From: Morinoia aosen
Taxonomy: Eukaryota > Arthropoda > Malacostraca > Amphipoda > Talitridae
Length of the DNA: 64,000 nucleotides
NCBI GenBank assembly: GCA_030386875.1
Contig: CM059578.1
Coordinates: 19,639,009 to 19,703,008, forward strand
Direction: 5' to 3'
This document shows, in pieces, positions 47,919-58,484 of the stretch. Every line of letters starts with the position of its first letter. Positions within the stretch are counted from its first letter, which is position 1. The translations under genes were made by a program, and so were the position numbers. The notes under the pieces are model-generated. The model ran no database searches, was not told the origin of the DNA, and saw only the letters and a list, made by a program, of their open reading frames with translations.

Positions 47919-50568
47919 ATGTTCAATAACGACGATGCGCTGTGCGAAGCTGCAGCACTCTGGAGCATAGTAGGTGTGTGTGCCACAAAGAAGAAGCTAA
48001 AAAAAAACGCAGGTCTGTGTGGTGCAAGAAATGGCTTTCCCGGCGAGCTATACGCGGGAGCTACTCACAAATCTTTTCGCAGCTGCATGCCGAGAATCGG
48101 GCAGACTTTGAGAATTATACCCGTATGCCCATTGTTGTTTTTCATGAATTATTGAAAAAAATCAAACCGATGATAGCAAAGCAGGACACCATCCTTCGAG
48201 AGAGCATACCGCCGGTGCACGTCTAGAAGCAACGCTTCGATTCCTCGCTGCAGGTGGATCGTACACAAGCCTCCAATATACTACGAGAATGTCCAAACAA
48301 AGTCTCAGTGTGATCATCCCGGAGACGTGTGCAGCCATCTATGAGGCTTTGCGAGATGATTATCTCAAGGTAAGCATGATAGTGAAGAAACCAATTTTTG
48401 TAATACATTTTTATTTAAATCGCATGAAAAATAACAAAATATAGGGTGCTTACTGATACAACATGGCACTGTCCTTCGTAGAAAATAAAATAATGTATCA
48501 TGACTATGATTGTTAAGTTCCATCCTTACTTCTATGAATTGTTATAGTTTAACAATTTCTTTGTCATCATTACTAGAAGACATGTTGTATTCCGTAAAAC
48601 ATTAGAGAAAACATAACTTTCTGAGAAGTTGAGATGCTAAATACGTAAAGTAATTTATCATGACTATGATTGTTAAGTTCCATCCTTACGTCTATGAATT
48701 GTTATAGTTTAACAATTTCTTTGTCATCATTACTAGAAGACATGTTGTATTCCGTAGAACATTAGAAAAAACATAACTTTCTGAGAAGTTGAGATGCTAA
48801 ATACGTAAAGTAATTTATCATGACTATGATTGTTAAGTTCCATCCTTACGTCTATGAATTGTTATAGTTTAACAATTTCTTTGTCATCATTACTAGAAGA
48901 CATGTTGTACTCCGTAAAACATTAGAAAAAACATAACTTTCTGAGAAATTGAGATGCTAAATACGTAAAGTAATTTATCATGACTATGATTGTTAAGTTC
49001 CATCCTTACGTCTATGAATTGTTATAGTTTAACAATTTCTTTGTCATCATTACTAGAAGACATGTTGTACTCCGTAAAACATTTGAGAAAAACTTCGAAT
49101 CCTAACAAATTAAGATGAGCAATACGTATAATAAAGTATATTGCCTATGACTTTAGTTCCGCTTATAATGGCAGATATATTTACGGAGCGAGTGAAAAAC
49201 CTTGAGCTTCTATCACGTCATAAATTCACTCGCGCCTTGAAGTCGAATTATTTGGTGGTCCCTTCTGAGCTTTCCTGAGGAACCCAAGCTGATAACATTA
49301 AACACTAATGTCTTGGCTATTTCCACCTGATCTTCCTTCATCTCATTCAATTCGTCGTATATGTACTGAGAGAACGAACTCAAGGGCTTATTCTGCGGAG
49401 TACGAGTAGGTAAACTTGAAAGGGTTTGGAGTGCAATTTCCATCACGTTGTCCAGTTGATCATTTTTGTTCCTCTTCCTTTTTGATGTCCCCGAAGAGGA
49501 AGCAGAGGTGCTAGGAGAGGGTGATGGTCCAGGAGTTGGTGCGGGGCTCTGTGTACTTACTAGCAAAGGGGTCTCCTGCGAGAGTGAGTCCTCGTTGACA
49601 GCATCATTGTTTGGCACAGTTACCACTTCATCAGGCTGTGGAAAATACAATAACCATGTTCAAATGTACTGAAGATTATTAGGGCTGCTAAAATTATGCG
49701 TGCAAATTCTACGATGTGGAAACAACAGCTGATTTTCTTTGCGGTTTCTTTTCAGATGCCGACAACGCCTGACGAATGGAGGGCAGTGGCGAAAAAGTTT
49801 GAGAAGTGGGACTTTCCGCACTGTGTTGGAGCAGTGGATGGAAAGCACATCGCGATACGGCCACCTAAAGATAGTGGATCCTACTACTTCAATTATAAGG
49901 GTTCCCACAGTATTGTTCTGATGGCTGTAGTGGATGCGAACTATGAGTTCATGTATGTGGATGTCGGTACAAATGGTAGAATTTCTGATGGCGGCGTGTG
50001 GGCAAACTCTACTCTGTGTGCTCGCCTGCAAGCAGGAGAGATAGGGCTACCTCCAGCTGAGCAGCTGATTGGCAGCCACAGAATAATGCCATACGTCTTT
50101 GTTGGCGATGATGCTTTCCCACTTACGAGTCATTTTATGAAACCGTATCCCTTTAGAAATCAAAGCAATGAAGAAAGAATTTTCTCCTACAGGCTTTCGA
50201 GGGCTCGACGCGTTGTCGAAAATGCATTCGGCATATTGGCAAATGAGTTCCGCGTTTTCTTAAGCCCCATTCATTTGTCCCCAGAAAAGGTGGAGAAAAT
50301 TGTTCTTGCTTGCACAACCTTGCACAATTTCTTGCGCAGGGAACATGAATCGAGTTATACACCAGTAGGTAGTTTGGACACTGAAAATGTTGCAGAAGGA
50401 ACCGTAACCGCCGCAACATGGCGTGATAATACCGGGGACCTATTGCCTTTAGAGAGAATGTTCAGAAATCCCCCAAATGAGGCGAAAGCCGTGAGAATGG
50501 AGTTCAAGAACTTTTTCAATCAGGAAGGAGCTGTACCATGGCAAAATCGTATGTGTGGCATACACTAG
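47919..50568 (+). CDS. Harbinger DDE transposase (two exons, two frameshifts)
   Basis: Exon 1 is 47919-48369. It opens MFNNDDALCEAAALWSIVG, then has the RRSVWCKKWLSRR and NYTRMPIVVFHELL blocks, and ends EALRDDYLK at a GTAAGC donor. Frames 0-2-1 are used in turn, with one base apparently missing at the A-run 47999-48007 and one near 48214. Exon 2 begins after TTTCTTTTCAG at 49756 and is open to TAG at 50568 (270 residues). It carries the catalytic acids in HCVGAVDGKH, VDVGTNGRISDGG and VVENAFGI, plus GDDAFPL and the C-terminal EKVEKIVLACTTLHNF. The family protein is about 400 residues, so this is full length. It would cut the element and insert it at TWA sites in the nucleus with help from the MADF protein. 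Confidence 0.9.
48491..49135. repeat. 160-bp tandem repeat, about 4 copies, in Harbinger intron
   Basis: TCATGACTATGATTGTTAAG starts at 48498, 48658, 48818 and 48978, an exact 160-bp period with very few differences between copies. The last copy decays after 49085. It lies in the transposase intron, directly beyond the 3' end of the antisense MADF gene. Confidence 0.95.
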
Positions 50569-51859
50569 AGAAATATTGTATAACCGTCACTTATTACGAG
50601 AATGAAAGTTACGTTACAATACATGGAATTACCTTTATAGAATTGCCTTCTCTACTGTCTATTTACCTAGGATTTGTTTAAATTTGGAAGAAAAGAGAAG
50701 AATAAAATGTCTATCAGGTAGAAATATATGTTTCAAATAAAATATTTATCATGTGCAAAATGAACTTATTATCTCACCGGAATAGTTGTTATTTCATCCT
50801 CCGAAGGTGAAGCGCAGACAGTTGAAGGTACGTCACCTCCCTAGATAACAAAGGGGAAAGAATGTACAATGTTTTTCGCATAAATAATGATATCAACGAC
50901 TTATGATTTTTCACAGGTTAAATGAATGTTCAGAACAGTTAAATAGTACATAAATAACTATTTCGCAGCATATACGAAGTTAACTAATTGATGTAACTCA
51001 GCATGACTAGAGTGAATGAGCGAAATTTTAACACAAGCGTGAAACAGTAGACAGACGCAGAATAGGCACGATGAAAACTTCCCGAGTACCGTGTGACGAC
51101 ATACTTTTACTTTGGGCTGAAATTTCTCATTCACATAAATGCAAGCCTGTGATAAATAGTTCCTTTTTTGTACAAATGTTAAGATCTTGAATTAATGATA
51201 GAATGAATTCAGAGCTAAATATGCCCAAATTATAAAAATTAATAGAACAAAATATTTTATGCACCTATGTTGTAATACAGAACTTCAAGCATACCCTACA
51301 ACGCTCAAGTTATTAAGATATAACTATCTTTCTTTACATTCTCAGTAGCAATTAAATCTACAAGCATATAATACCTTGAGCGCTTACAAGATTGTAATTA
51401 GCTAACCTGTTCTAAAATAATTGTAATGCCAATAAACAAATCATAAAATTAAAAACTATCGTATTCGTGCTCCTCAATACTTACATCTAAATTTGAAGTT
51501 GAGGCTCGAATGGTGCCTCCCTCGGCCAAAAACTTTAGGGCATTAAAACACCATAATTTAGGGTTGTACACTTCTTCTGTCCCAACACCAGACTTCTTGG
51601 ACGCCTTCATTGCAGCCATTTCTTTGTTGAACTGAGTTTTCAGGGTGTGAATCTTTTTGATGATGTCTGCATTTTGCACAATACAGTTCACAGCAGCTAA
51701 CTTTTCGCGTACACTTTCACAGCTTGCAATTCTTAAATTTCTAATTTTATATTCCTTGCTCTTTACATTCCAAAGGCAAGGATGCTGTTTCAAAAGTTCG
51801 ATCAAGTGCGACGTACTACTCTTCGTCCACTCGAACGGTGTTGCTCTAATTTCAGTCAT
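49213..51859 (-). CDS. Harbinger MADF-domain protein (three exons, intact)
   Basis: Exon 1, 51859-51485 (125 residues), starts MTEIRATPFEW. It holds a MADF domain (HLIELLKQHPCLWNV, IHTLKTQFNKEM, PKLWCFNALKFLAEG) and ends at a GTAAGTATTG donor. Exon 2, 50840-50778 (21 residues, GGDVPSTVCASPSEDEITTI plus P), lies between TGTTATCTAG and GTGAGATAAT. Exon 3, 49635-49213 (140 residues), starts after TTTTCCACAG. It has a Ser/Pro-rich linker, a basic SKRKRNKN patch and a C-terminal helix (YIYDELNEMKEDQVEIAKTL). All junctions are phase 0, giving 286 residues without a stop. By family knowledge it binds the element ends and recruits the transposase. Splice sites are read from the DNA, not from transcripts. 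Confidence 0.88.
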
Positions 51860-54717
51860 CGCGGAGTGCGTCCCGACACTATGTAACCTGCCTCAATGAC
51901 TTATGCTATCAAACTGACTCGGTCTGACTGGCCATGCATATGATGCATACGACAGCGATCGTGTACGTTCAACTTCGTGGTTAGGTTGAAAAATCGTCTT
52001 CCCGAGCGGTTGGAGAGCTATCTGCAGTTCGTCTAAGCGGCATCAAGCAACATAGTAACGCAAGGTCTGGAGGGGGCTTAAGCCGCAGCGGTTGTTCTGC
52101 GACACCAATACAGTCACAAGTAGCATTGACATAATGCAAGGTGTGGCACGGGCTTAAGACAGGTCGTTCGAGTAACGCTGTCTTCAAACTTTCGAACAGG
52201 CCTTCGGTTGTTCGGTCCAAGGTATTTGTTCCAGAGAATTCTTCTTTAGGAAATCATGGAGTTTATATGTCAGTTGAGAGTAGTTAGGAATGAACTGTTG
52301 GTTGTACCTAACTGTACCGAGAAATCTTCGGAGCTTCCGTTTTGTTTTTGGGAGTGGAGCTGATTTAAAGGCTTCGACTCAGTTCTCCAGAGGCTGGATC
52401 TGATTACTGCTGAGTTGATAACCCAAATACTGGAGGCTGTCAAATCCGAATTCGCATTTGGACGGCTTCGCTTCAAGGCCATGTCGAGAAAGAGCTTCGA
52501 ACAGTTTAGCTAATGCTGCGCAATAGTTTTCCGAGGTAGTCGAGGCGATTAAGATGTCGTAAATGTTGACCTCGGTGTCTTGCAGTCCTGCAGTGACTTG
52601 ACGTATAAGGCGGGGAAAAGTGGCTGGAGCATTTGCTAGGCCGAATTGCATGGCGTTGAATTCATTAAGTCCAGCCCTAGTTTTGAAGGCGGTGTATTGG
52701 CGGGATTCAGGGTGTAGAGGTACCTGCCAATATCCACTGGTCAGATCCATTTTGCTGAAGATTGTTTTGCCAGCTAAATTGGTAAAAATAGCAGTGGTGT
52801 CTGCTATTGGCTCGGCACCGAATACTGTCTGGCTGTTGAGGTGCCTGCAGTCCAGACAAAATCGATAGGTACCATCTTTCTTCCGGACGGCATGGAGCGG
52901 TGAATAGTAAGGTGATGTAGATGGCGTTACGATTCCCATCCTCATCCATTTCTCTAAACTTGACTGCAGTTCAGGCTCCAGCGCTAGGGAAGTGGATACA
53001 AATGTTGAAGTCGAAAACTGGTGAGATCCTTCAATTTTATTTCATGAACTGCCGTGCTGGTTCGTCCGGGAGTATCGGTGAAGAGATCGCGATATTCTCC
53101 AAGTAGGTCCTGGAGTTCTGAGCGTTGAGTTGTAGTCAACGTAGAGGAGGTGAGGCAGTCTTCAATGGTTTCTCCGACGGGTGACGGTATCTCTGGTTCT
53201 TACCGGTCGAGCTCTTCTTCTTCGCAGGTAGGTTCTAGGGCGAGGCCAACCGCTACAAAAGCTTCCTCTACTCTTTCGTCGTCTTCCTCTAGATCACTCT
53301 TGCTTGGTGAGGCGTAACTTTGTTGCTCCCGGTCGTGGTACTGGCGAAGGAGGTTGATGTGATAAACTTTGTTGTTTCCGTCCACGTCCAATGTATAGGT
53401 ATCGGTTCCTAGGTGAGATTTTACTGTATAGGGACTTTTTCAAGTCGTACGTAGCTTTTTCCGAGAGTCGGGCAGAAATACGAGGACTTTATCTCCTTGC
53501 TTTAGAATCCGAATCTTGGTCCGTCTGTTGAAGAACTTGGCGGTTTTCTCTTGGTTCCTGTTTAAATTCTCGCGAGCAATTTTGCATGTTTCTTTCGATC
53601 GGTGCTTCATTTCCATTAGATACTGGGCAGTGCTCGTGTCATCTTGCAAGCTTCCACTATCCAGCATTCTTTGAGCACGGTTAAAGTTCCTCGGACGCGA
53701 TGGTCGTAGATGAGTTCGAAGGAAGAATACCCGGTTGAGGCCTGAGGAGCGTCTCGATAGTCAAAAAGGAGGGAAGGTAGATACAGGTCCCAGTCGCGTG
53801 GTTGTTCTACGGCAAATTCCTGCAACATAACTTTGAGTGTACCATTGAAGCGTTCGACAATGCCGTTCGATTAAGCATGGTATAATTTATTCAATCGGTG
53901 ATGGATAACTACGAGTTTCAGAAAAGCTTCAAAGGTTGCGGCTGTGAATTGAGTGCCGTTGTCGCTTGTTAGCGTATGAAGGAAACCAACTCTGCTGCAG
54001 ATTTCGAGTAGCTCCTGGGCGACCGTTTCTGCATCTATATGTCCGAGCGGGGCTGCGTCTGCGTTCCGAGTTGCTTGATCCACCACGGTGAGAATACATC
54101 GGTGGCCACGTGCCGAAGCTGGTTGCAAGGGACCAACCAAATCCACACTGAGCGCGGAGAATGGAGTGGTGATCGGTGAGGTTGAGATTGGTGTCTTTCT
54201 TGGTCGAGATGGAGCGTGCGTCTGGCAGGTAAGACAGGAGTGGCAGTATTGGACCACATATTTTGCCAGGGACGGCCAGTATAAATCTCGTTCTAATCGA
54301 GCCTGAGTCTTCTCATGGGAATAATGGCCAGCAAGTGGATTGTCGTGAGCCATTTCCAAGATTTGTGGGCGCACGCTTGCAGGTGCTACAAGTTGGGTTT
54401 CCTGACCGTCTCGTAACGTTTTCCGATGCAGAATGCCGTCGTGGAGTTCACAGGTAATGACTCTGCCATCTTTGTGCGTTTCTTCTTTGCCAGTGTCAAC
54501 TTGCTTGAATAAAAACTGCAATGTTTCGCACTCCCGCTGTAATTTCTTGAAGCCTTCTTTGTAGTGTTGCAACATATCGACAGTGATTGGTGCGGCAGGG
54601 GGATTTCCGATCGTTTTTGCTGCTGCTCTTGTGATAACGTGAGAGACTTCTGCAGTAACTGGCTGCTCTTCATGGTCGGTCATCTGGTGTTCGAAGGAGG
54701 TGGTCCCGGGAACTAGG

Positions 54718-55789
54718 CCCGGGAAAGGCACTTTCTCGGTTTTAGATACTAGTTATTTTAGTTTTTGTGCGACCCCTTTTAAACTCTGCGGCATTCGAAC
54801 TCTCATCCATAAAGCGTTTAAAGTTTGTTCTAACTTCCGGTTTTTACATCAAGAATTTTACTTTTTACGAGATTGTTTTCTTAAGAATGGTTTTCCTTTG
54901 TTTACTTTCGATAAACACATTGGTAAGTTTTTTTCAAAAACTTATGACCAAACGCCGGCACTCCAATCATGTAATCAACAGAAATTTTTCTTAAAGCTTC
55001 CCTTCTTTGGACACCAATCTATTAAGTTAAATCAGGAGGTTCAACTCCTAATCAGCAAGTTTCTTCCACAATTAAAAATTCAATCTATTCATGTCAACAA
55101 TTTCACAATCGGTTCCCTTTTGCGCTTTAAGGATAAGCTGCCCCCTGCTATGTGCTCCTCTGTGGTTTACTAGCTTAGTTGTTCACGTTGTGAATCACAG
55201 TACATAGGTTCCACCTGTCGTACTCTTTTGTCCAGAGTAGCCGAGCACGCTGGGTGCAGCTGTAGAACCGGTCGTCCACTTGGTTCTCCTCCATTGTCCT
55301 CTGTTTGATCCCATGCGGAAAACTGTAACATCCCTGTTTCCATGAATCATTTTAAAATCCTTGCAGATGCCCCTCACATGATTGATTTACGCATCCTCGA
55401 GTCGCTATACATCTTTAAGCTCAGACCCCCTCTAAATGATACTCAAAGTGCTTTTCCTCTTCTCGTTGCAATTACATGATCATTGATTTAGGTTTTTTAA
55501 TTGTTTTATATTTTATTTATTTTTTTTAGTTCTAGATCTACGACTATTTTCTGTATATGTTGTAGTATTATTCTGCATAGTGTAGTTTTAATTTACTTAT
55601 ATTCGTTTTGTTTTGGTTTGTCGCAGAATTCTTTTTTCTTTTGCCAAAGATGAACTGTTTAGTTCGAAACGTTCAATTTTGTTCATTTAGACTTTTCTAT
55701 TTGTAATAATAAAATGGCTATTCGTACCGCGATTTTCGCCTTACTTTTCATATTAAGAATAAGACGCATCAAAGCGGTTTCAGTTTTAG
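54718..55789 (+). mobile_element. Penelope-like element, 5'-truncated, broken
   Basis: Plus strand. The reading starts in the RT C-terminal part (KGTFSVLDTSYFSFCATPFK) and proceeds through the connector (QKFFLKLPFFGHQSIKLNQE) to a GIY-YIG endonuclease (SRCESQYIGSTCRTLLSRV, then MIDLRILESLYIFKLRPPLN), ending about 55480. The 3' untranslated part carries the degenerate hammerhead-like core at 55643-55670. The left junction at 54718 is within the gypsy integrase region, showing insertion into or rearrangement with that fossil. Fewer breaks than the copy at 43-44.5 kb. Confidence 0.85.
55643..55670 (+). ncRNA. Hammerhead-like core, degenerate
   Basis: Reads CCAAAGA, GAACT-GTTT-AGTTC (stem II intact), GAAAC. 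The essential CUGA has become CCAA, so catalytic activity is not expected. Compare 43022-43049. Confidence 0.5.
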
Positions 55790-56303
55790 ATTATGGGTAA
55801 CTATTACAGACTGGATTCGACGCCACTTGCGCTGCCTGACACAAAGTTACGTTAATCCTAAGTTTTATCTTCCTGGTAGAATTTTCTCGGTTTTCGGGTC
55901 CCACAGTAGTGTCTGATGATCTCTTCATAAGTGCAGTAATGAAACAATGAAAGAATCCTGCGCATCCGATATATCGGGTTGCAACAGAAGATCTGTCCAA
56001 TTTTTGAGCTGTGTGTTTAGGGCACGATTACTTCAACTTAGCTTGGTAATGCTGTGTTCTTATCTATGGTAATTAATAAAATATCATTTCTTCATTTACA
56101 TTGTGGGATAATTATCGTAATTAATTAATATTTTTAGCACTAATGTACACTCCAAGTAAAGAGCATATCAGGCATATTTTATTGTTTGGATTTCAAAAAG
56201 GCAATACGGCAAGCTCACCAACAAAAAACACTCAAAGACAGTTTTGGAAATGATGTTGTGAATGAATAGACCTGCAGAAGATGGTTTTCCCGTTTAAAAA
56301 AGG
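55790..56303. other. No gene seen
   Basis: The first 55 bp (ATTATGGGTAAC... CTGGATTCGACGCCAC) resemble 45292-45345, so this may be flank of the same repeat family or gypsy LTR sequence. The rest has no supported feature. Confidence 0.4.
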
Positions 56304-56710
56304 ATGATTATAACCTTCCGATCTCTTGTGATACCTTCCAACTTCTTCTCTTTATGCTTTATCAAAGGATACCAGAACTCAAGATCCTTTGCTCAAAATC
56401 AGCGAAAAAGATACGATGATTTAGACCCAAACAATTTAACTCTCATACTACTGCTTGATCTCTCCAAAGCGTTCGACAGTGTGGAACATAGAAGTTTCAT
56501 TCAACAATATCGAACCTCAAAATAGAAACACAGGTGTTTGAAAGCTACCCACTAAACAGCTCTCAAAAAGTATCCTTAAATTACTAAACGTCCCAATTAA
56601 TACCAAGTAACCGTGGCGTTTCCCAATGTTCAATCCTCAGCCCGCTTCTATTTTTTATTTTCATCTTTTATTTTCACGCCATGCCCCTATTGAAAATTGA
56701 GGACGGTGCA
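56304..56710 (+). pseudogene. LINE reverse transcriptase fragment
   Basis: Plus strand. KGYQNSRSFAQNQRKRYDD is followed by LILLLDLSKAFDSVEH, the RT block around the first catalytic aspartate of CR1/Jockey-like elements. Weak further similarity reaches about 56700 through stops. It resembles the LINE at 29.9-32.5 kb (LLLDLSEAFDSVEH) but is in the opposite orientation. Confidence 0.65.
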
Positions 56711-58476
56711 CCGTTGGAATATGGTTGACAGGGCTTATTATCCGCGATATATTGGTCATTCGGCCATCCGACCGATAAAACAACGGTACACCACCCAATT
56801 TACGAGCATGTTATGATTGGCACTGCCATCCGTGGCCTCCCGTCCATACACCGTCTTTAATTCGCGGCATCTAGTAGCGATTCGAGGTTGACTTGGCCAA
56901 AGACGGCCATCTGGCTCAGAATCGCTGATACCGTGTTTTTCTGACACTTGTTTCTCATGCCCTTAAGCAACTAAAATTAAACTATGTTAAATAACCCCTT
57001 AATTTTGAAATGAAATGAACAAAATAATAATGAAATGAAAATGAAAAGCTATTCTGAAATTTTACATTTTTGCTTTACCAATTATAAAACCTTTCACACT
57101 GAGATAAAAATTAAAATATTCAGGCCTCTATGAATAGGATGTTTTATTCCAGATTAGATTATAAGTTTGTTAAAGCCTCCCTAACCACTACAAAAATAGA
57201 GCGTATCGAAGAGAGGAAGGAGTAAGGCACCATTCAGTATGGAGATAAGAGAATGAGGAATCTAAGCAGAATATGAGAGTAAGATGAGAAAGAAGTTCAT
57301 GAAATAAGATAAAAGTTGAGAAAAAAAGTCCGAGGTGCTGAAAAACCGTGCAGTAGTGAATCGAAAAAAGGTGGTCCTTAACCCAACAAAAAACATTTTA
57401 TTTCAACAAAAAGAAGCCCTACCTAACTCTCAGCTCGGGCCCTCACATTTTTCCCCTGGGACCGCTAATTCCCACATTTACAATAGTTGTATCCCCCTGA
57501 GGGGATGTTTTATTCCAATCAAGCCTAATAAAATATGTGTAATTGGCAGAACAATTATATGTGGAAATCTCATACAAGAAAAAACAGTCCGTAAAGCAGG
57601 CGATAGAGAAGATCCATTTTAAAAACGATTTCATTTGAACGTTTCAAGCTCTTGGCTCATTTTAAAAAAAGCTTGCAGATAAATCGAAAATTAATTCAAT
57701 GCTTGCACAATTTGGACAGATCCATAATAGACAAAAATCTTAAAGAATACGCGGATTAAAAACTACACGTAAGAGCCTACAAACAGAAGTAATTGTTTAA
57801 TAAGAGAATAACTGTTCATCGGTTTATTATTTAGATACCGTCTCGAAATAGTGAGAGATACCTACGATAAAAATCAAAATACGATGAATACATTGAATAA
57901 GCCGATAATTATAAATTTTTAAGACACTAATAGCTTAAAAAGTGTAACTTTTCATAGCACATGATACTTTCAATCTCGCCGCAGGCTGCACCCAGGCTGC
58001 AGCGGAGACGGTGTGGAAACGGTCTTCTGGAAACTACAGAAATTTCTTTAGAATTTCTTGAGTGCAACTTTAGATTTCAGTCTACCACTCGTAACTTTTG
58101 AAATGATTCACCTATCGAGTTCAAATTACTCTCAAATGAAAGATAAAAAACATTCTCATGGAAAATCGTACATGCCGACATTCTTGAGCACTCTCAGACA
58201 GCAAAATTCATTTGCCATGAAAATTACAGTTGGTAGCTGCCGAGGAATTCCTGCTAGTCAAAGCTGTCAGCTAAAAAATTGTTAAATTTACCTAAAACTT
58301 TAACTTGCGGATAGTTATAATGTAATAAGGTATTTAAATGCCAATTTAATCATTTATTACAGTTTTCATTAAATATACTATCCTGTTATTCATCTAAGCC
58401 AAAAATTTTATCTGCACTCGAGTTAGAGATGGCAACACTGCTCACGCACGTCAGCAAGATGTCAAGCTCTTTCGAA
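56711..58476. other. No gene seen
   Basis: No supported coding region. The open frame at 57335-57619 shows no recognisable domain. Confidence 0.5.
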
Positions 58477-58484
58477 CTTCGAAG

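Larger units (their letters stand above)
47776..52078 (+). mobile_element. PIF/Harbinger transposon, nearly complete, two-gene
   Basis: TIRs begin AGCCCCTTCCAGACCTTGCG at 47776 and AGCCCCCTCCAGACCTTGCG reading inward from 52078, matching over about 32 of 35 bp. TAA is at 47773-47775 and 52079-52081. The 4.3-kb element encodes a DDE transposase on plus (47919-50568) and a three-exon MADF protein on minus (51859-49213), interleaved. A 160-bp tandem array sits in the transposase intron. Apart from two one-base shifts in transposase exon 1 the element looks complete, so it may be a recent arrival or the shifts may be assembly errors. Confidence 0.93.
47435..52154. mobile_element. Outer PIF/Harbinger MITE carrying a nested element
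   Basis: Perfect 20-bp TIRs (AGCCCGTGCCACACCTTGCA at 47435-47454 and its inverse at 52135-52154) with TAA on both sides (47432-47434, 52155-52157), inserted in the gypsy RNase H region. Without the nested element (47776-52078) it would be about 0.41 kb (47435-47775 plus 52082-52154) and non-coding, so it is a MITE. Its intact TIRs suggest a fairly young insertion. Confidence 0.9.
46938..54717 (-). mobile_element. Ty3/gypsy fossil with integrase before RT (Gmr1-like), interrupted
   Basis: The minus strand, read downwards, shows integrase (54731-53200: an HHCC-like zinc region with CHSCLTCQTHAP, the DDE core with LSVDLVGPL and LTSDNGTQFTA, and a C-terminal YHINLLRQY), then RT (52945-52380: PLHAVRKKDGTYRFCLDCR, MDLTSGYWQVPLHPE), then RNase H. 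The RNase H part is split by the Harbinger nest at 47435-52154 and continues at 47431-46940 (FILKTDASQTGLG, LQTDHRPLLYLQQ). Integrase upstream of RT is the Gmr1-type order. The 5' part is lost at 54718, where a Penelope-like element lies. Broken in roughly half a dozen places. Treated as a fossil of intermediate age. Confidence 0.8.

Noticed and set aside
55195-55377. 60-residue minus-strand ORF, also seen at 43303-43485 on plus
   Set aside because: It is the antisense shadow of the GIY-YIG coding region in both Penelope-like copies.
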